64,000 nucleotides of DNA from an uncultured SAR86 cluster bacterium. Lineage in GTDB: Bacteria; Pseudomonadota; Gammaproteobacteria; Magnimaribacterales; D2472. The stretch lies in the NCBI GenBank assembly GCA_902605165.1, contig CACLBJ010000001.1, positions 62,001 through 126,000 of the forward strand, read 5' to 3'. A program made the position numbers and the translations under genes. The notes under the pieces are model-generated. The model saw only the letters and a list, made by a program, of their open reading frames with translations. It was not told the DNA's origin and ran no database searches. Positions 49,514 through 58,042 of the stretch are shown one piece after another (position 1 is the first letter of the stretch; each line of letters begins with the position of its first letter).

Positions 49514-50763
49514 TAATTCCTATTAAACCAAAGATCAATGTTATTTGTATATTTTAAATACTCACGATTAGTTATTTTTGCATGAATAAAAGATGGTAAG
49601 CCTTGTAACTTTAAAATTTGTAAAAAAATATAATTAATATATTTTTTTAAAATAGAAAGTCTTGTTGGATTCGAAATCTTATATTCATAAATTAATGAAT
49701 TTGTTCCTGGGAATATTCTTTTTACCAAAATAGAAACAACCTTTCCTGGTTTATTTATATTCTTATAAAGGTTACCTCCTTTAATTATTATTTTCTTTGA
49801 TGTATTAAAAAGCCTCTTTTGAGCCTCTAAAATTATTTCATTGTTTGGACAATCATTGGCAAAGTCAGATCTAATCTTATTTAGGTTTTCAATAGTAATA
49901 TTGTTGAAATTAATTACTTCTAGTGACAAAAGCATACTTTTTCTGATCTTTCTATTTTCTGTTTTTGACAGGATCTCATGGAAATTTATATTATGATTTT
50001 TTGTGATTAGCCTCAAATCATTTAAGGTCCTTATCAACCTGTTGAAGTCTGATAAAAAGAAATGGCATAGCTGATGAAGTGCAAGATTGTTAATTGAGGG
50101 AATATTTATTTTCTCACCATAAAAATCTACTTCTCTTGTGTCTTCTAGCATGCTTTTCTTTATCGGGCAGCATGAGAAAAATTTAGTGTGTGTAATCCTA
50201 TGATGTAATTCAATTGAAATACCATTTCTCGTTACCAAATGAATGTGGTGAAACTTCCTGCAGAAGTCTTCTATATTTTGATTATTAAGATATTGGGCCT
50301 CCCGTGGGTCTAAAAAATTTTTTTGATGGAGCACTTGATAAGCTTTTAATATTTCAGATCTATCAAAAAGAATATCAATATCTACAAAAGGTCTAAGAGC
50401 GACATCTTTATACTCTGTTTGCAAAGCAATCCCTTTGAGATACAGGGGTTTTAATCCTTCTGAAATAAATATTTTATTTAATAAATGAACCTCCCTTATT
50501 GAGTGAAGGGAGTTAATCTGGAATCTTCTCTTTTGATTCTCGCAATTCTCTAGAAAAGAACTATCAAATAGATTGTAAAGATTATTTTTCCCAATAAATT
50601 CTATAAAGTTTGGTGAAAGCTTATTTTGGATAACTATTTCATTAAATTTCTTTTTATCTTCACTATTAAGATTTTTAAAAATAAATTTGAAATGATCACC
50701 GCTTGATTCAGAAATTATTTCATTTATAAGATCTCGAGAAGAATTGTTACCAGATTTTTTCAA
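49513..50763 (-). CDS. Nucleotidyltransferase-family protein of the RiPP cluster
   Basis: This 416-residue protein fits the uncharacterised nucleotidyltransferase family found in lasso and related RiPP clusters. The diagnostic stretch is LYLKGIALQTEY followed by RPFVDIDILF, giving the metal-binding DxD, then IELHHRITH and an SINNLALHQLCHFF helix. It could add a nucleotide or modify the kinase product; its substrate is unknown. It is the first gene of the cluster proper and overlaps the upstream reductase gene by 17 bases. Confidence 0.8.
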   Translation of the reverse strand: MKKSGNNSSRDLINEIISESSGDHFKFIFKNLNSEDKKKFNEIVIQNKLSPNFIEFIGKNNLYNLFDSSFLENCENQKRRFQINSLHSIREVHLLNKIFISEGLKPLYLKGIALQTEYKDVALRPFVDIDILFDRSEILKAYQVLHQKNFLDPREAQYLNNQNIEDFCRKFHHIHLVTRNGISIELHHRITHTKFFSCCPIKKSMLEDTREVDFYGEKINIPSINNLALHQLCHFFLSDFNRLIRTLNDLRLITKNHNINFHEILSKTENRKIRKSMLLSLEVINFNNITIENLNKIRSDFANDCPNNEIILEAQKRLFNTSKKIIIKGGNLYKNINKPGKVVSILVKRIFPGTNSLIYEYKISNPTRLSILKKYINYIFLQILKLQGLPSFIHAKITNREYLKYTNNIDLWFNRN

Positions 50764-51934
50764 AACCTATACCCGAATTTCTCAATCTAAAAATTAATGA
50801 TTCTCCCATTCCAGAGGCAGTTGTTAAAACACCGCCATATTCCAAACCTCCTGGAAGCTTATCTTTTTCATTTAATAAACAAAGGGCACTTTCTGAAGCA
50901 AATTGGGCAGTTAATTTGTATCCTGGATCACCTTTACCACTCATTTTATAAAGAGACTTTTGACCATCTTCGCTTTCAACTAAATACTTGCATTCAAACC
51001 AACCATTTTCTTGGACCTCTTTAGATGGACCCTCGCCAGGTTTTCTCAAGAAAGATCTAACAATTTTTCTTAAAGGAGTTACTAGAGTTAAACCGAGTAA
51101 ACCGAGTCCTAGTGTTGATAATAGGGCTTTACCCCAACTTTTATGAAAAGCATATTCTTGGTAAGTGAAGTTATTTCCATAAGATTCCTGGCGCTCGGTA
51201 AAAAGAGCCTCGCTTCTCCTTACTACTCTCGTATTAGCACCCGCCATTACAAACGGGCCTGACCATGCATTTAAATCTTTCTGTTTAGAAATCTTAAACT
51301 CATCCGAGCTTAGTTTTTTTTGTTCATTTGTATATGATCCTTCTGGGTTGAGAAGAAAAGGATCACGTATATCTTTTCCAAGATCTAGATCTCCCATTGA
51401 AAACATTGTCTCTATAGTTCCACCAGAAGCTTCACCCTTCCATGAATGGAATGAGTCAATTCTTTTTATAGGCTTATTTGTGGATTTTACTGCAAAGAAA
51501 GTTCCAATATCTGAGGGTATAGAATCAAACCCACAAGATGGAATTATTCTTATCCCTCTTCTAGCAGCTTCTTTATGATGCTTCTCAATTAATCCTTTAA
51601 CCCAGAAATTCTCACCCGTAATATCAACATAGTGTGTATCATTTTCTATACATGCTGCAACGAGTTTTGATCCGTATCTATGGAATGGGCCGGCAGTCGA
51701 TAAAACCACTTTTGATCTTGAGCAAATATCCTTCAATCCTTTTTCGTCATCAGCATCAGCAACTAAAATTTCAAAATTAGTAGAGAATTTGCTGGCAATA
51801 TCTTCCAATTTTCCGAGGTTTCGTCCTGCGATTGCCCACTTGATATCAAGATCGAGCGATTGAAAGTATTTAACACAAAGCTGGCCAGTAAAACCAGTTG
51901 CTCCATATATAACAATATCAATATCTTTAATCAT
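50747..51934 (-). CDS. Saccharopine-dehydrogenase-like reductase (trans-acting enoyl reductase family)
   Basis: This Rossmann-fold protein of 395 residues opens with DIVIYGATGFTGQLCVKYF. It continues WAIAGRNLGKL, VVLSTAGPFHRYGSKLVAACIENDTHYVDITGE and RIIPSCGFDSIPSDIG, all typical of saccharopine dehydrogenase-like and mycobacterial trans-acting enoyl reductase relatives. The biological substrate is unknown. Its 3' end overlaps the RiPP nucleotidyltransferase start, so it is probably cotranscribed with the cluster, although its role may be separate lipid or amino-acid metabolism. Confidence 0.85.
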   Translation of the reverse strand: MIKDIDIVIYGATGFTGQLCVKYFQSLDLDIKWAIAGRNLGKLEDIASKFSTNFEILVADADDEKGLKDICSRSKVVLSTAGPFHRYGSKLVAACIENDTHYVDITGENFWVKGLIEKHHKEAARRGIRIIPSCGFDSIPSDIGTFFAVKSTNKPIKRIDSFHSWKGEASGGTIETMFSMGDLDLGKDIRDPFLLNPEGSYTNEQKKLSSDEFKISKQKDLNAWSGPFVMAGANTRVVRRSEALFTERQESYGNNFTYQEYAFHKSWGKALLSTLGLGLLGLTLVTPLRKIVRSFLRKPGEGPSKEVQENGWFECKYLVESEDGQKSLYKMSGKGDPGYKLTAQFASESALCLLNEKDKLPGGLEYGGVLTTASGMGESLIFRLRNSGIGFEKIW

Positions 51935-52007
51935 TTGTTCATTCTATCAATTGAAACTCTTGACAGATATGTTAGATTGATAAAAAAGTAATTAAAGGAA
52001 GAAAAAA

Positions 52008-53213
52008 ATGGAGATTTCTACAGAAAATAGGTTGCCTGTAACTGTTTTATCAGGCTTTCTAGGCGCTGGTAAGACTACAGTTTTAAGTCATATTCTGAAT
52101 AATCGTGAAGGAAAGAGAGTTGCAGTTATTGTTAATGATATGAGTGAAATTAATATTGATGCTGGTATTGTAAAAAATGAAGTTTCGCTGAACCACAGCG
52201 AAGAAAAGTTAGTTGAAATGAGTAACGGTTGTATATGTTGTACCTTAAGAGAAGACTTGTTGCTAGAAGTTAATAAGCTTGCTAAAGACAAAAAATTTGA
52301 TTATTTGGTAATTGAGTCAACTGGCATATCTGAACCTCTTCCAGTTGCTGAAACATTTACTTTCGCTGATGAAGAAGGTGTATCTTTATCTGATGTAGCT
52401 AAGTTAGATACCATGGTTACAGTAGTAGATGCAGTTAATTTCTTGAAGGATTATGAAGAGGCAAAATATTTAAAAGATTCTGGAGAGTCGCTTGGTGAAG
52501 ATGATGATAGAAGTGTTGCAGACCTTTTAGTTGATCAAATTGAATTTGCTGATGTGCTTCTTGTTAGTAAGACTGACTTAGTTGAGCCTAAAGATATAGA
52601 AAAACTTGAAGCAATTCTAAAAAGCCTTAATACTCATGCACAAATCCTTCCAATATCCCAAGGCCAAGTAGATATTGAAGAAGTTTTAAATACAGGTCTT
52701 TTTGATTTTGAGCGTGCACAACAGGCACCCGGATGGTTAAAGGAAATGAGAGGAGAGCATGTACCTGAAACCGAAGAGTATGGCATTGGCAGTTTCAGTT
52801 TTATTGCAAGGCTACCCTTTCATCCTGAAAGATTTCATCGCTTTCTTCATAGCACAAAGCAATATGGAAAATTGATTCGATCTAAAGGAATCTTTTGGCT
52901 TGCATCACGGCACAAATATGCTGGACAGTGGAGCCAAGCAGGTGGAATTGCCCGATATGGATTTGCAGGAATGTTCTGGAGCTCAGTTCCTGTTAATAGT
53001 TGGCCTACAGATGAAGAATCTATTGATAACATAAGAGATCAATGGGAAGAGCCGTTTGGTGACAAGCGTCAAGAACTAGTTTTTATTGGACAAAGTTTAG
53101 ATAAAGAGGCTATGTTAGAAGATCTTAATAAATGCCTTTTATCTGAAGATGAACTCTTAAAAGGAGAATCATATTGGGAAACACTAGATGACCCTTTTCC
53201 AGTATGGAAGTAA
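52008..53213 (+). CDS. COG0523-family GTPase, ZigA-like metallochaperone
   Basis: This is a G3E-family GTPase thought to insert or deliver metals. Walker A is [14 protein letters not shown], and the metal motif CxCC is [11 protein letters not shown]. GTPase segments [15 protein letters not shown] and VSKTDLVE follow, and a CobW C-terminal domain is present ([18 protein letters not shown]). The length of 401 and the [17 protein letters not shown] segment fit the ZigA/zinc group. It is preceded by AAGGAAG and a TTGACA at 51960-51965. No Zur-type palindrome was obvious. Confidence 0.9.
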   Translation: MEISTENRLPVTVLSGFLGAGKTTVLSHILNNREGKRVAVIVNDMSEINIDAGIVKNEVSLNHSEEKLVEMSNGCICCTLREDLLLEVNKLAKDKKFDYLVIESTGISEPLPVAETFTFADEEGVSLSDVAKLDTMVTVVDAVNFLKDYEEAKYLKDSGESLGEDDDRSVADLLVDQIEFADVLLVSKTDLVEPKDIEKLEAILKSLNTHAQILPISQGQVDIEEVLNTGLFDFERAQQAPGWLKEMRGEHVPETEEYGIGSFSFIARLPFHPERFHRFLHSTKQYGKLIRSKGIFWLASRHKYAGQWSQAGGIARYGFAGMFWSSVPVNSWPTDEESIDNIRDQWEEPFGDKRQELVFIGQSLDKEAMLEDLNKCLLSEDELLKGESYWETLDDPFPVWK

Positions 53214-53222
53214 ATTAGTAAA

Positions 53223-54431
53223 CTACTTCCGAAATGATGAATCTACATTCCCCTTAAAACAGTTGATTATAAAGGGATAACTATCGGTTACATAATATCC
53301 ATATTGGTTCTCATAAGTCATGCCATTACACTCATCTAGATCTCCGGCATCGGTCCATTCCCAATCTTCTTCATAGATACCAGAATATTCTCCACCAGGA
53401 TTACTATCAGTCTGTGTACCCCTAATCCCCTCTTTTAAAGTGTATCCAGATAATGCTTTTCGATATGTTCCTGTTGTTGAATCTAAAATATAAGAACCAT
53501 AGATAGGAAATCCATCAGCAGCAAATCCTATAACAGGTGAGCCAGCACCACTTGGATTATCATCAAACATTGCATTAGGATTCCCATGGTAGTGATAAGT
53601 ACCATCAGGTTGAACATGAGCGTTGTGAATATCTGCTCCAAATTTAGTGGAATACTCCAAAGGTACTAATCGCCATTGAGCACTTTGTGGACACCCAGCT
53701 TCAGTATTCCCATCAGCATCAGCCCTTGGCTCAGAGGGATAGTAACAACCGCCACTTTTTACATCTGCCACCACTCCATTAAGCATTACAGCATCCCAAG
53801 TTTGTCCACTAATGGGAGTATTTTGTGAAGCTTGTTGCGGAGATCTGCTGATTACAAATACCCTATCCTTTTCTGCAGCATCAGTTCTAAAATTTGCAGA
53901 TGAATCATTAAAATCATGATTAGGTATATTGTCACTCAAAAGATTGCAATAACTATCAAAAGCTTCGATATCGACATAGCCTTCAAAATCAATAACTCTT
54001 GTTAAGTCTCTAACATTTGAAGCATAATTTTCAACATAATCAGCGCAATCTGAGCTTCTGTTTGAAAAAATATTATTTGTTATATCTATTCGTGTAGTTA
54101 CACCAACCACATCAACTGTTGCAGATCCCGAAATTGCAGATGCTCCAGAGCATGTCAAAATAAAAGAATTTATTCCTGAATTAATAATTGTAACTTGCTC
54201 ATTCCCTGAAATTGATTTTTCTCCAGACCAACTTCCAGAAGCAATGCATGAATCAGCATTAGACGATGTCCAATTAAGAGTAATGGATTGTCCAACTTCT
54301 ACTTCAGGATTGTTTACTGAAAGTGAAACAGATATAGATGAAATAGGATCTGGATCAGAGTTTCCACCTCCACCTCCGCAGCTTACGAGAAGAAAAAGTG
54401 AAGATGAGAATATTAGTATTCTATTTTTCAT
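53223..54431 (-). CDS. YHYH-domain lipoprotein
   Basis: A secreted lipoprotein of 402 residues, with lipobox LVSC then a GGGGG linker. An Ig-like or CARDB-type domain follows (VNNPEVEVGQSITLNWTSSNADSC, about residues 38-110). Then comes a YHYH domain with the signature GTYHYHGNP, GFAADGFPIYG and YGYYVTDSYPFI. YHYH proteins are of unknown function, often in marine bacteria, and may bind metal via the clustered His/Tyr. It converges on the GTPase gene with a 9-base gap. Confidence 0.88.
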   Translation of the reverse strand: MKNRILIFSSSLFLLVSCGGGGGNSDPDPISSISVSLSVNNPEVEVGQSITLNWTSSNADSCIASGSWSGEKSISGNEQVTIINSGINSFILTCSGASAISGSATVDVVGVTTRIDITNNIFSNRSSDCADYVENYASNVRDLTRVIDFEGYVDIEAFDSYCNLLSDNIPNHDFNDSSANFRTDAAEKDRVFVISRSPQQASQNTPISGQTWDAVMLNGVVADVKSGGCYYPSEPRADADGNTEAGCPQSAQWRLVPLEYSTKFGADIHNAHVQPDGTYHYHGNPNAMFDDNPSGAGSPVIGFAADGFPIYGSYILDSTTGTYRKALSGYTLKEGIRGTQTDSNPGGEYSGIYEEDWEWTDAGDLDECNGMTYENQYGYYVTDSYPFIINCFKGNVDSSFRK

Positions 54432-54486
54432 GAATAATAAAATTTTAACATGATGAAAACTTGTTACTTCTTGGTATGATAATTAG

Positions 54487-54957
54487 ATGAAAATAAATTT
54501 CCAGCATCGAATACTCTTTTTATTTACAATTTGCTTATTGTCGTTGGGAATACAAAGTGAATCTTTTGAGAGTGAAGTATCTCTTTTAGTTCATAAAACT
54601 CCAACTTGTGGATGTTGCAAGATGTGGATTAAGCATTTGGAAGGAAATGGATTCACTGCTTCAGTAGAAGATCACAGCAACCTTCAAGAAATTAAAGAGA
54701 AATATGATATCAAGCCAGAATATAGATCTTGCCATACAGGTGTTTCAAAAGACGGTTATATTTTCGAAGGTCACATTCCTAGCAAATATATAACTCAATT
54801 TCTCTCAGAAGAGCATCCAAATGCAATCGGTTTATCTGTTCCTGGAATGCCACTCGGCTCACCGGGAATGGAGGTTGAAGGAATGTTCACGCCTTATGAT
54901 GTTCTTATCCTTTTTAAAGATGGAACAAGCAAAGTTTATGCCGAGGTCAGAAAATAA
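54487..54957 (+). CDS. DUF411 periplasmic metal-binding protein
   Basis: This 156-residue exported protein (N-terminal hydrophobic IIF-type signal to about residue 25) carries the DUF411 pattern: HKTPTCGCCKMWIKHLEGNGF, RSCHTGVSKDGYIFEGHIPSKYI and GLSVPGMPLGSPGME. The CGCC site and the later Cys/His/Met residues suggest copper or other soft-metal binding, an inference from residues only. It lies upstream of the DUF1330 gene, which starts 22 bases after its stop. Confidence 0.9.
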   Translation: MKINFQHRILFLFTICLLSLGIQSESFESEVSLLVHKTPTCGCCKMWIKHLEGNGFTASVEDHSNLQEIKEKYDIKPEYRSCHTGVSKDGYIFEGHIPSKYITQFLSEEHPNAIGLSVPGMPLGSPGMEVEGMFTPYDVLILFKDGTSKVYAEVRK

Positions 54958-54979
54958 ACTAAATTAAATTGGAGAAATT

Positions 54980-55609
54980 ATGAAAGGTTATTGGGTCGTT
55001 GCTGTTCAGGATGTAATTAAACCAGATACATGGGAGCAAGTATTATCGTCATGGGGAAATTATGTAGAACAATCTAATGGTGTTGTAAATCCTATTTCGT
55101 TTGGTCCGCCTAAGGCGGTTTATGAATCAGGGATTGAAAAAACAACTGCTGTAATAGAGTTCCCATCACTTGATCAGGCAGTTCATGCAAGAACTGAGGA
55201 TCCAGATTATTATCAAGGAGTAATTGAAGCTGACGGTACTCCTGTTGAGAATAAAGTAATTAGGGACTTCAGAATTATTGAAGTAGAGGATGGTTGGATG
55301 AAGCCGGGTCATGGATATTGGCTTGTTTGGGTAAGAGAGTTTAAAGATAAAGACAGCTGGCTAGAAAAAGTAATGCCAGCTTGGCAGGAATATGTTGCTT
55401 CAGGTGCTTGTAAAGTTCATCATCTTAAGCCACCTCATATGGCTGTAGAGGATGGAAGAATGCTTCCTTTTGCTTTGTGTGAATTTCCTTCTTTACAAGA
55501 TGCTATTAATGCGAGGAACAGCGATGAATATAACAAAGATGTTCTTGGTGCAGCCGGAAAACCTGTTGAAGAAATGGCAATTAGAGATTTCAGGATTATT
55601 GAAGGGTAA
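54980..55609 (+). CDS. Tandem DUF1330 protein
   Basis: The 209 residues hold two DUF1330-like ferredoxin-fold units. The first is MKGYWVVAVQDVIKPDTW to IRDFRIIEVEDG. The second is HGYWLVWVREFKDKDSWLEK to IRDFRIIEG. Each carries the paired EFPSL(D/Q)xAxxAR and IRDFRIIE blocks, so they arose by duplication. DUF1330 functions are unknown. GGAG precedes the start by 7 bases. The stop is 1 base from the 3' end of the convergent tRNA gene. Confidence 0.9.
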   Translation: MKGYWVVAVQDVIKPDTWEQVLSSWGNYVEQSNGVVNPISFGPPKAVYESGIEKTTAVIEFPSLDQAVHARTEDPDYYQGVIEADGTPVENKVIRDFRIIEVEDGWMKPGHGYWLVWVREFKDKDSWLEKVMPAWQEYVASGACKVHHLKPPHMAVEDGRMLPFALCEFPSLQDAINARNSDEYNKDVLGAAGKPVEEMAIRDFRIIEG

Positions 55610-55610
55610 A

Positions 55611-55687
55611 TGGTGGGCCCGGGAGGACTCGAACCTCCGACCAATGGATTATGAGTCCACTGCTCTAACCAACTGAGCTACAGGCCC
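55611..55687 (-). tRNA. tRNA with CAU anticodon (probably tRNA-Ile2, lysidine type; or tRNA-Met)
   Basis: The minus strand folds as a full cloverleaf. The acceptor GGGCCTG pairs with CGGGCCC; the D arm is GCTCAGTTGGTTAGAGC. The anticodon loop is CTCATAA (CAU), the T arm GGAGGTTCGAGTCCTCC, discriminator A, and a CCA end is encoded. C4-G69 and C5-G68, the pairs TilS reads in tRNA-Ile2, are present, which favours isoleucine (lysidine34) over elongator methionine. This cannot be settled without comparison. It is 54 bases downstream of a small ORF on the same strand. Confidence 0.93.
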
Positions 55688-55741
55688 TATAGAATTAGGC
55701 TGATAATTATAAAGGTAAAATTAATGAAATACCTTAATTAA

Positions 55742-56107
55742 TTATTTTTTGCAGTATGCCTCATAATTCTTAGCGAAATTCGCAGCAAGCTCTGCTAAAG
55801 CAAGTGCTTCGATAGCTTTTTCATCTGATGCTTCTTGCTTTCCCTCTTTCTCAAGTTTTTCTGAAGCATCTATAGCTAAACCAGAATAATAAAGGAATGC
55901 TCCTGAAGAATCGCTTACCTTTTTGCAATCCTCAGGTTTCCACCTTCCCCATTTTTCCATCTCTTTCTTCATATGTGCTTCTTTCTTTTTCATCATTTCC
56001 ATTCTTTTCATCTCTTGAGGAGACTTGCCCTCTTTTTTGCCATGGCCATCCGCAAGAATTATCAATGGAACTGATAAGAAAACTAATAGTGATATTTTTT
56101 TAAACAT
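55742..56107 (-). CDS. Small exported Lys/Met/Glu-rich protein, unknown function
   Basis: This 121-residue ORF has a clear signal peptide (MFKKISLLVFLSVPLIILA), then a highly charged segment rich in Lys, Glu and Met (EMKRMEMMKKKEAHMKKEMEKW). The C-terminal half is Ala-rich and helical, with Cys near WKPEDCKK and at the end. It resembles no family I recognise. The Met/His content around DGHGKKEGK could bind metal, but this is speculative. It is monocistronic, between rpoD and the tRNA. Confidence 0.75.
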   Translation of the reverse strand: MFKKISLLVFLSVPLIILADGHGKKEGKSPQEMKRMEMMKKKEAHMKKEMEKWGRWKPEDCKKVSDSSGAFLYYSGLAIDASEKLEKEGKQEASDEKAIEALALAELAANFAKNYEAYCKK

Positions 56108-56174
56108 ATACCTCTCCGAAAAATATTAGATATAGTTTAGACTAAAAATAATAAAGGTAGTTCAAAAAACTTTT

Positions 56175-57986
56175 TTAATCGTCTAAAAAGCTTCTTAAAT
56201 GACTAGATCTTGCTGGATGTCTGAGCTTTCTTAGTGCTTTTGCTTCAATCTGTCTTATTCTTTCTCTAGTAACATCAAACTGCTTACCAACTTCTTCGAG
56301 AGTGTGATCAGTATTCATTCCTATACCAAATCTCATTCTAAGAACTTTAGCTTCCCTTGCAGTTAAAGATGATAAAACATCATCAGTAGCAAAATGAAGA
56401 CTCTCATCAGTTGCGTTTTCAAGAGGAGATTCGATAACAGTATCCTCTATAAAATCTCCTAGGTTTGAGTCCTCATCATCTCCAATTGGCGTTTCCATTG
56501 AAATAGGTTCTTTTGCGATCTTAAGTACTTTTCTTACTTTATCCTCTGGCATATCAAGCTCTTTACTTAGCTCATCGGGTGTTGGCTCTCTTCCCATATC
56601 TTGCATCATCTGTCTTGAAACCCTGTTTAATTTATTGATAGTTTCTATCATATGAACAGGTATTCTTATAGTTCTTGCTTGGTCAGCAATAGATCTTGTT
56701 ATTGCTTGTCTTATCCACCAAGTTGCATAAGTACTAAACTTGTAGCCTCTTCTGTATTCAAATTTATCAACGGCTTTCATTAAACCAATATTTCCTTCTT
56801 GGATAAGATCTAAAAACTGTAATCCTCTATTGGTATATTTTTTAGCAATAGAAATTACAAGTCTTAAGTTAGCTTCAACCATGTCTTTTTTTGCACGCCT
56901 CATCTTTGTTTCACCCATGGACATACTTCTATTGATCTCTTTGACTTCTTTTGAAGAAAGCCCTACTTTCTCTTCAAGAGCTTTGATTTCTTTTTGAGAA
57001 ATCATCACATCTTGTTTGACTTTTTCTAGCAAGTCTTTTTTATATTTCTTGTTTTTAATAAATGACGGCATTATTGTCATTTTTATAAAGTTATCTTTAA
57101 AAGCTTCTATGAAGTCTTTTCTTGGAACTCTTGCATTCTTCACACACAATGTTTGAATAATTCTTTCATGGCTTCTTATTGTTTCAAGATCATGTCTTGC
57201 AATAATACAAATTTCTTCGAACATTCTTGGACTAAATTTTAAGAACTTGAAAATATTTCCAAGTTTTTCAAATTCGTCCTGAGTCTTTTTATTACTTCGA
57301 CCATTTTTATCCAAAACTTTCATTGTTTTGTTGTATTGTCTTTTTAAAGAAGTCATTCTTCTTTGAACTTCTTTGAAATCTAAACCGCCTTCTTTCTCAT
57401 CATCATCTTTTTTATCTGCAAGCTGTTTTGCTTTTTCAGTTCCAGGTCCAGCTGAAGGAACTTCTTCCATCTCCTCTAAGAATCCAGTTAAAAGATCAGT
57501 GAGTTTTTTTTCTTCATCTTTAACAAGCTGAAAGTAAGATAGGACGTATTCAACAGTTCTTGGATATTGAGCACTTGCAAGAAGAAGATCTCTCATCCCC
57601 TCTTCAATTCTTTTAGCGATCTCTATTTCACCTTCACGAGTAAGCAAATCTACAGTACCCATTTCTCTCATGTACATTCTTACTGGGTCAGTTGTTCTTC
57701 CTGTCTCATTTTCAACAGCTGCTAGAGCCTCAGCAGCTTGTTCAAGTGCTATATCATCGGTATTTTCTGACTCTCGGAGCATGAGAGTATCTAAATCAGG
57801 AGCTTTTTCATGAACTTGCAGGCCAAGATCATTAATCATCCCAATAATTTCTTCTACTTGATCAGGATCCGAAATATCATCAGGGAGATGATCGTTTACA
57901 TCATCATAAGTAAGGAATCCTTGCTCTCTTCCTTTCTCGATAAGTTCGGCTATTTTTGAGCCTTCTTTTTTTGAAAATTTATCCAC
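56175..57986 (-). CDS. rpoD: RNA polymerase sigma-70 (primary sigma factor)
   Basis: This is the housekeeping sigma factor. It has region 1.1 at the N-terminus, and region 1.2 [28 protein letters not shown]. Region 2 has [37 protein letters not shown], and region 4 has [31 protein letters not shown]. Length 603 is near E. coli RpoD (613). The start is GTG with AGAGGA upstream. dnaG lies upstream, as in the macromolecular-synthesis operon, but rpsU is not present. Confidence 0.97.
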   Translation of the reverse strand: MDKFSKKEGSKIAELIEKGREQGFLTYDDVNDHLPDDISDPDQVEEIIGMINDLGLQVHEKAPDLDTLMLRESENTDDIALEQAAEALAAVENETGRTTDPVRMYMREMGTVDLLTREGEIEIAKRIEEGMRDLLLASAQYPRTVEYVLSYFQLVKDEEKKLTDLLTGFLEEMEEVPSAGPGTEKAKQLADKKDDDEKEGGLDFKEVQRRMTSLKRQYNKTMKVLDKNGRSNKKTQDEFEKLGNIFKFLKFSPRMFEEICIIARHDLETIRSHERIIQTLCVKNARVPRKDFIEAFKDNFIKMTIMPSFIKNKKYKKDLLEKVKQDVMISQKEIKALEEKVGLSSKEVKEINRSMSMGETKMRRAKKDMVEANLRLVISIAKKYTNRGLQFLDLIQEGNIGLMKAVDKFEYRRGYKFSTYATWWIRQAITRSIADQARTIRIPVHMIETINKLNRVSRQMMQDMGREPTPDELSKELDMPEDKVRKVLKIAKEPISMETPIGDDEDSNLGDFIEDTVIESPLENATDESLHFATDDVLSSLTAREAKVLRMRFGIGMNTDHTLEEVGKQFDVTRERIRQIEAKALRKLRHPARSSHLRSFLDD

Positions 57987-58042
57987 TTATCCTCTAATAA
58001 TCCTAAAAAACTTCTCTTTATTTAGTGACTAATTACTTATTT

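Noticed and set aside
55452-55676. 74-residue ORF spanning the DUF1330 gene end and tRNA
   Set aside because: It reads through the tRNA in the wrong strand; the C-terminal residues are a translated tRNA, a common false ORF.
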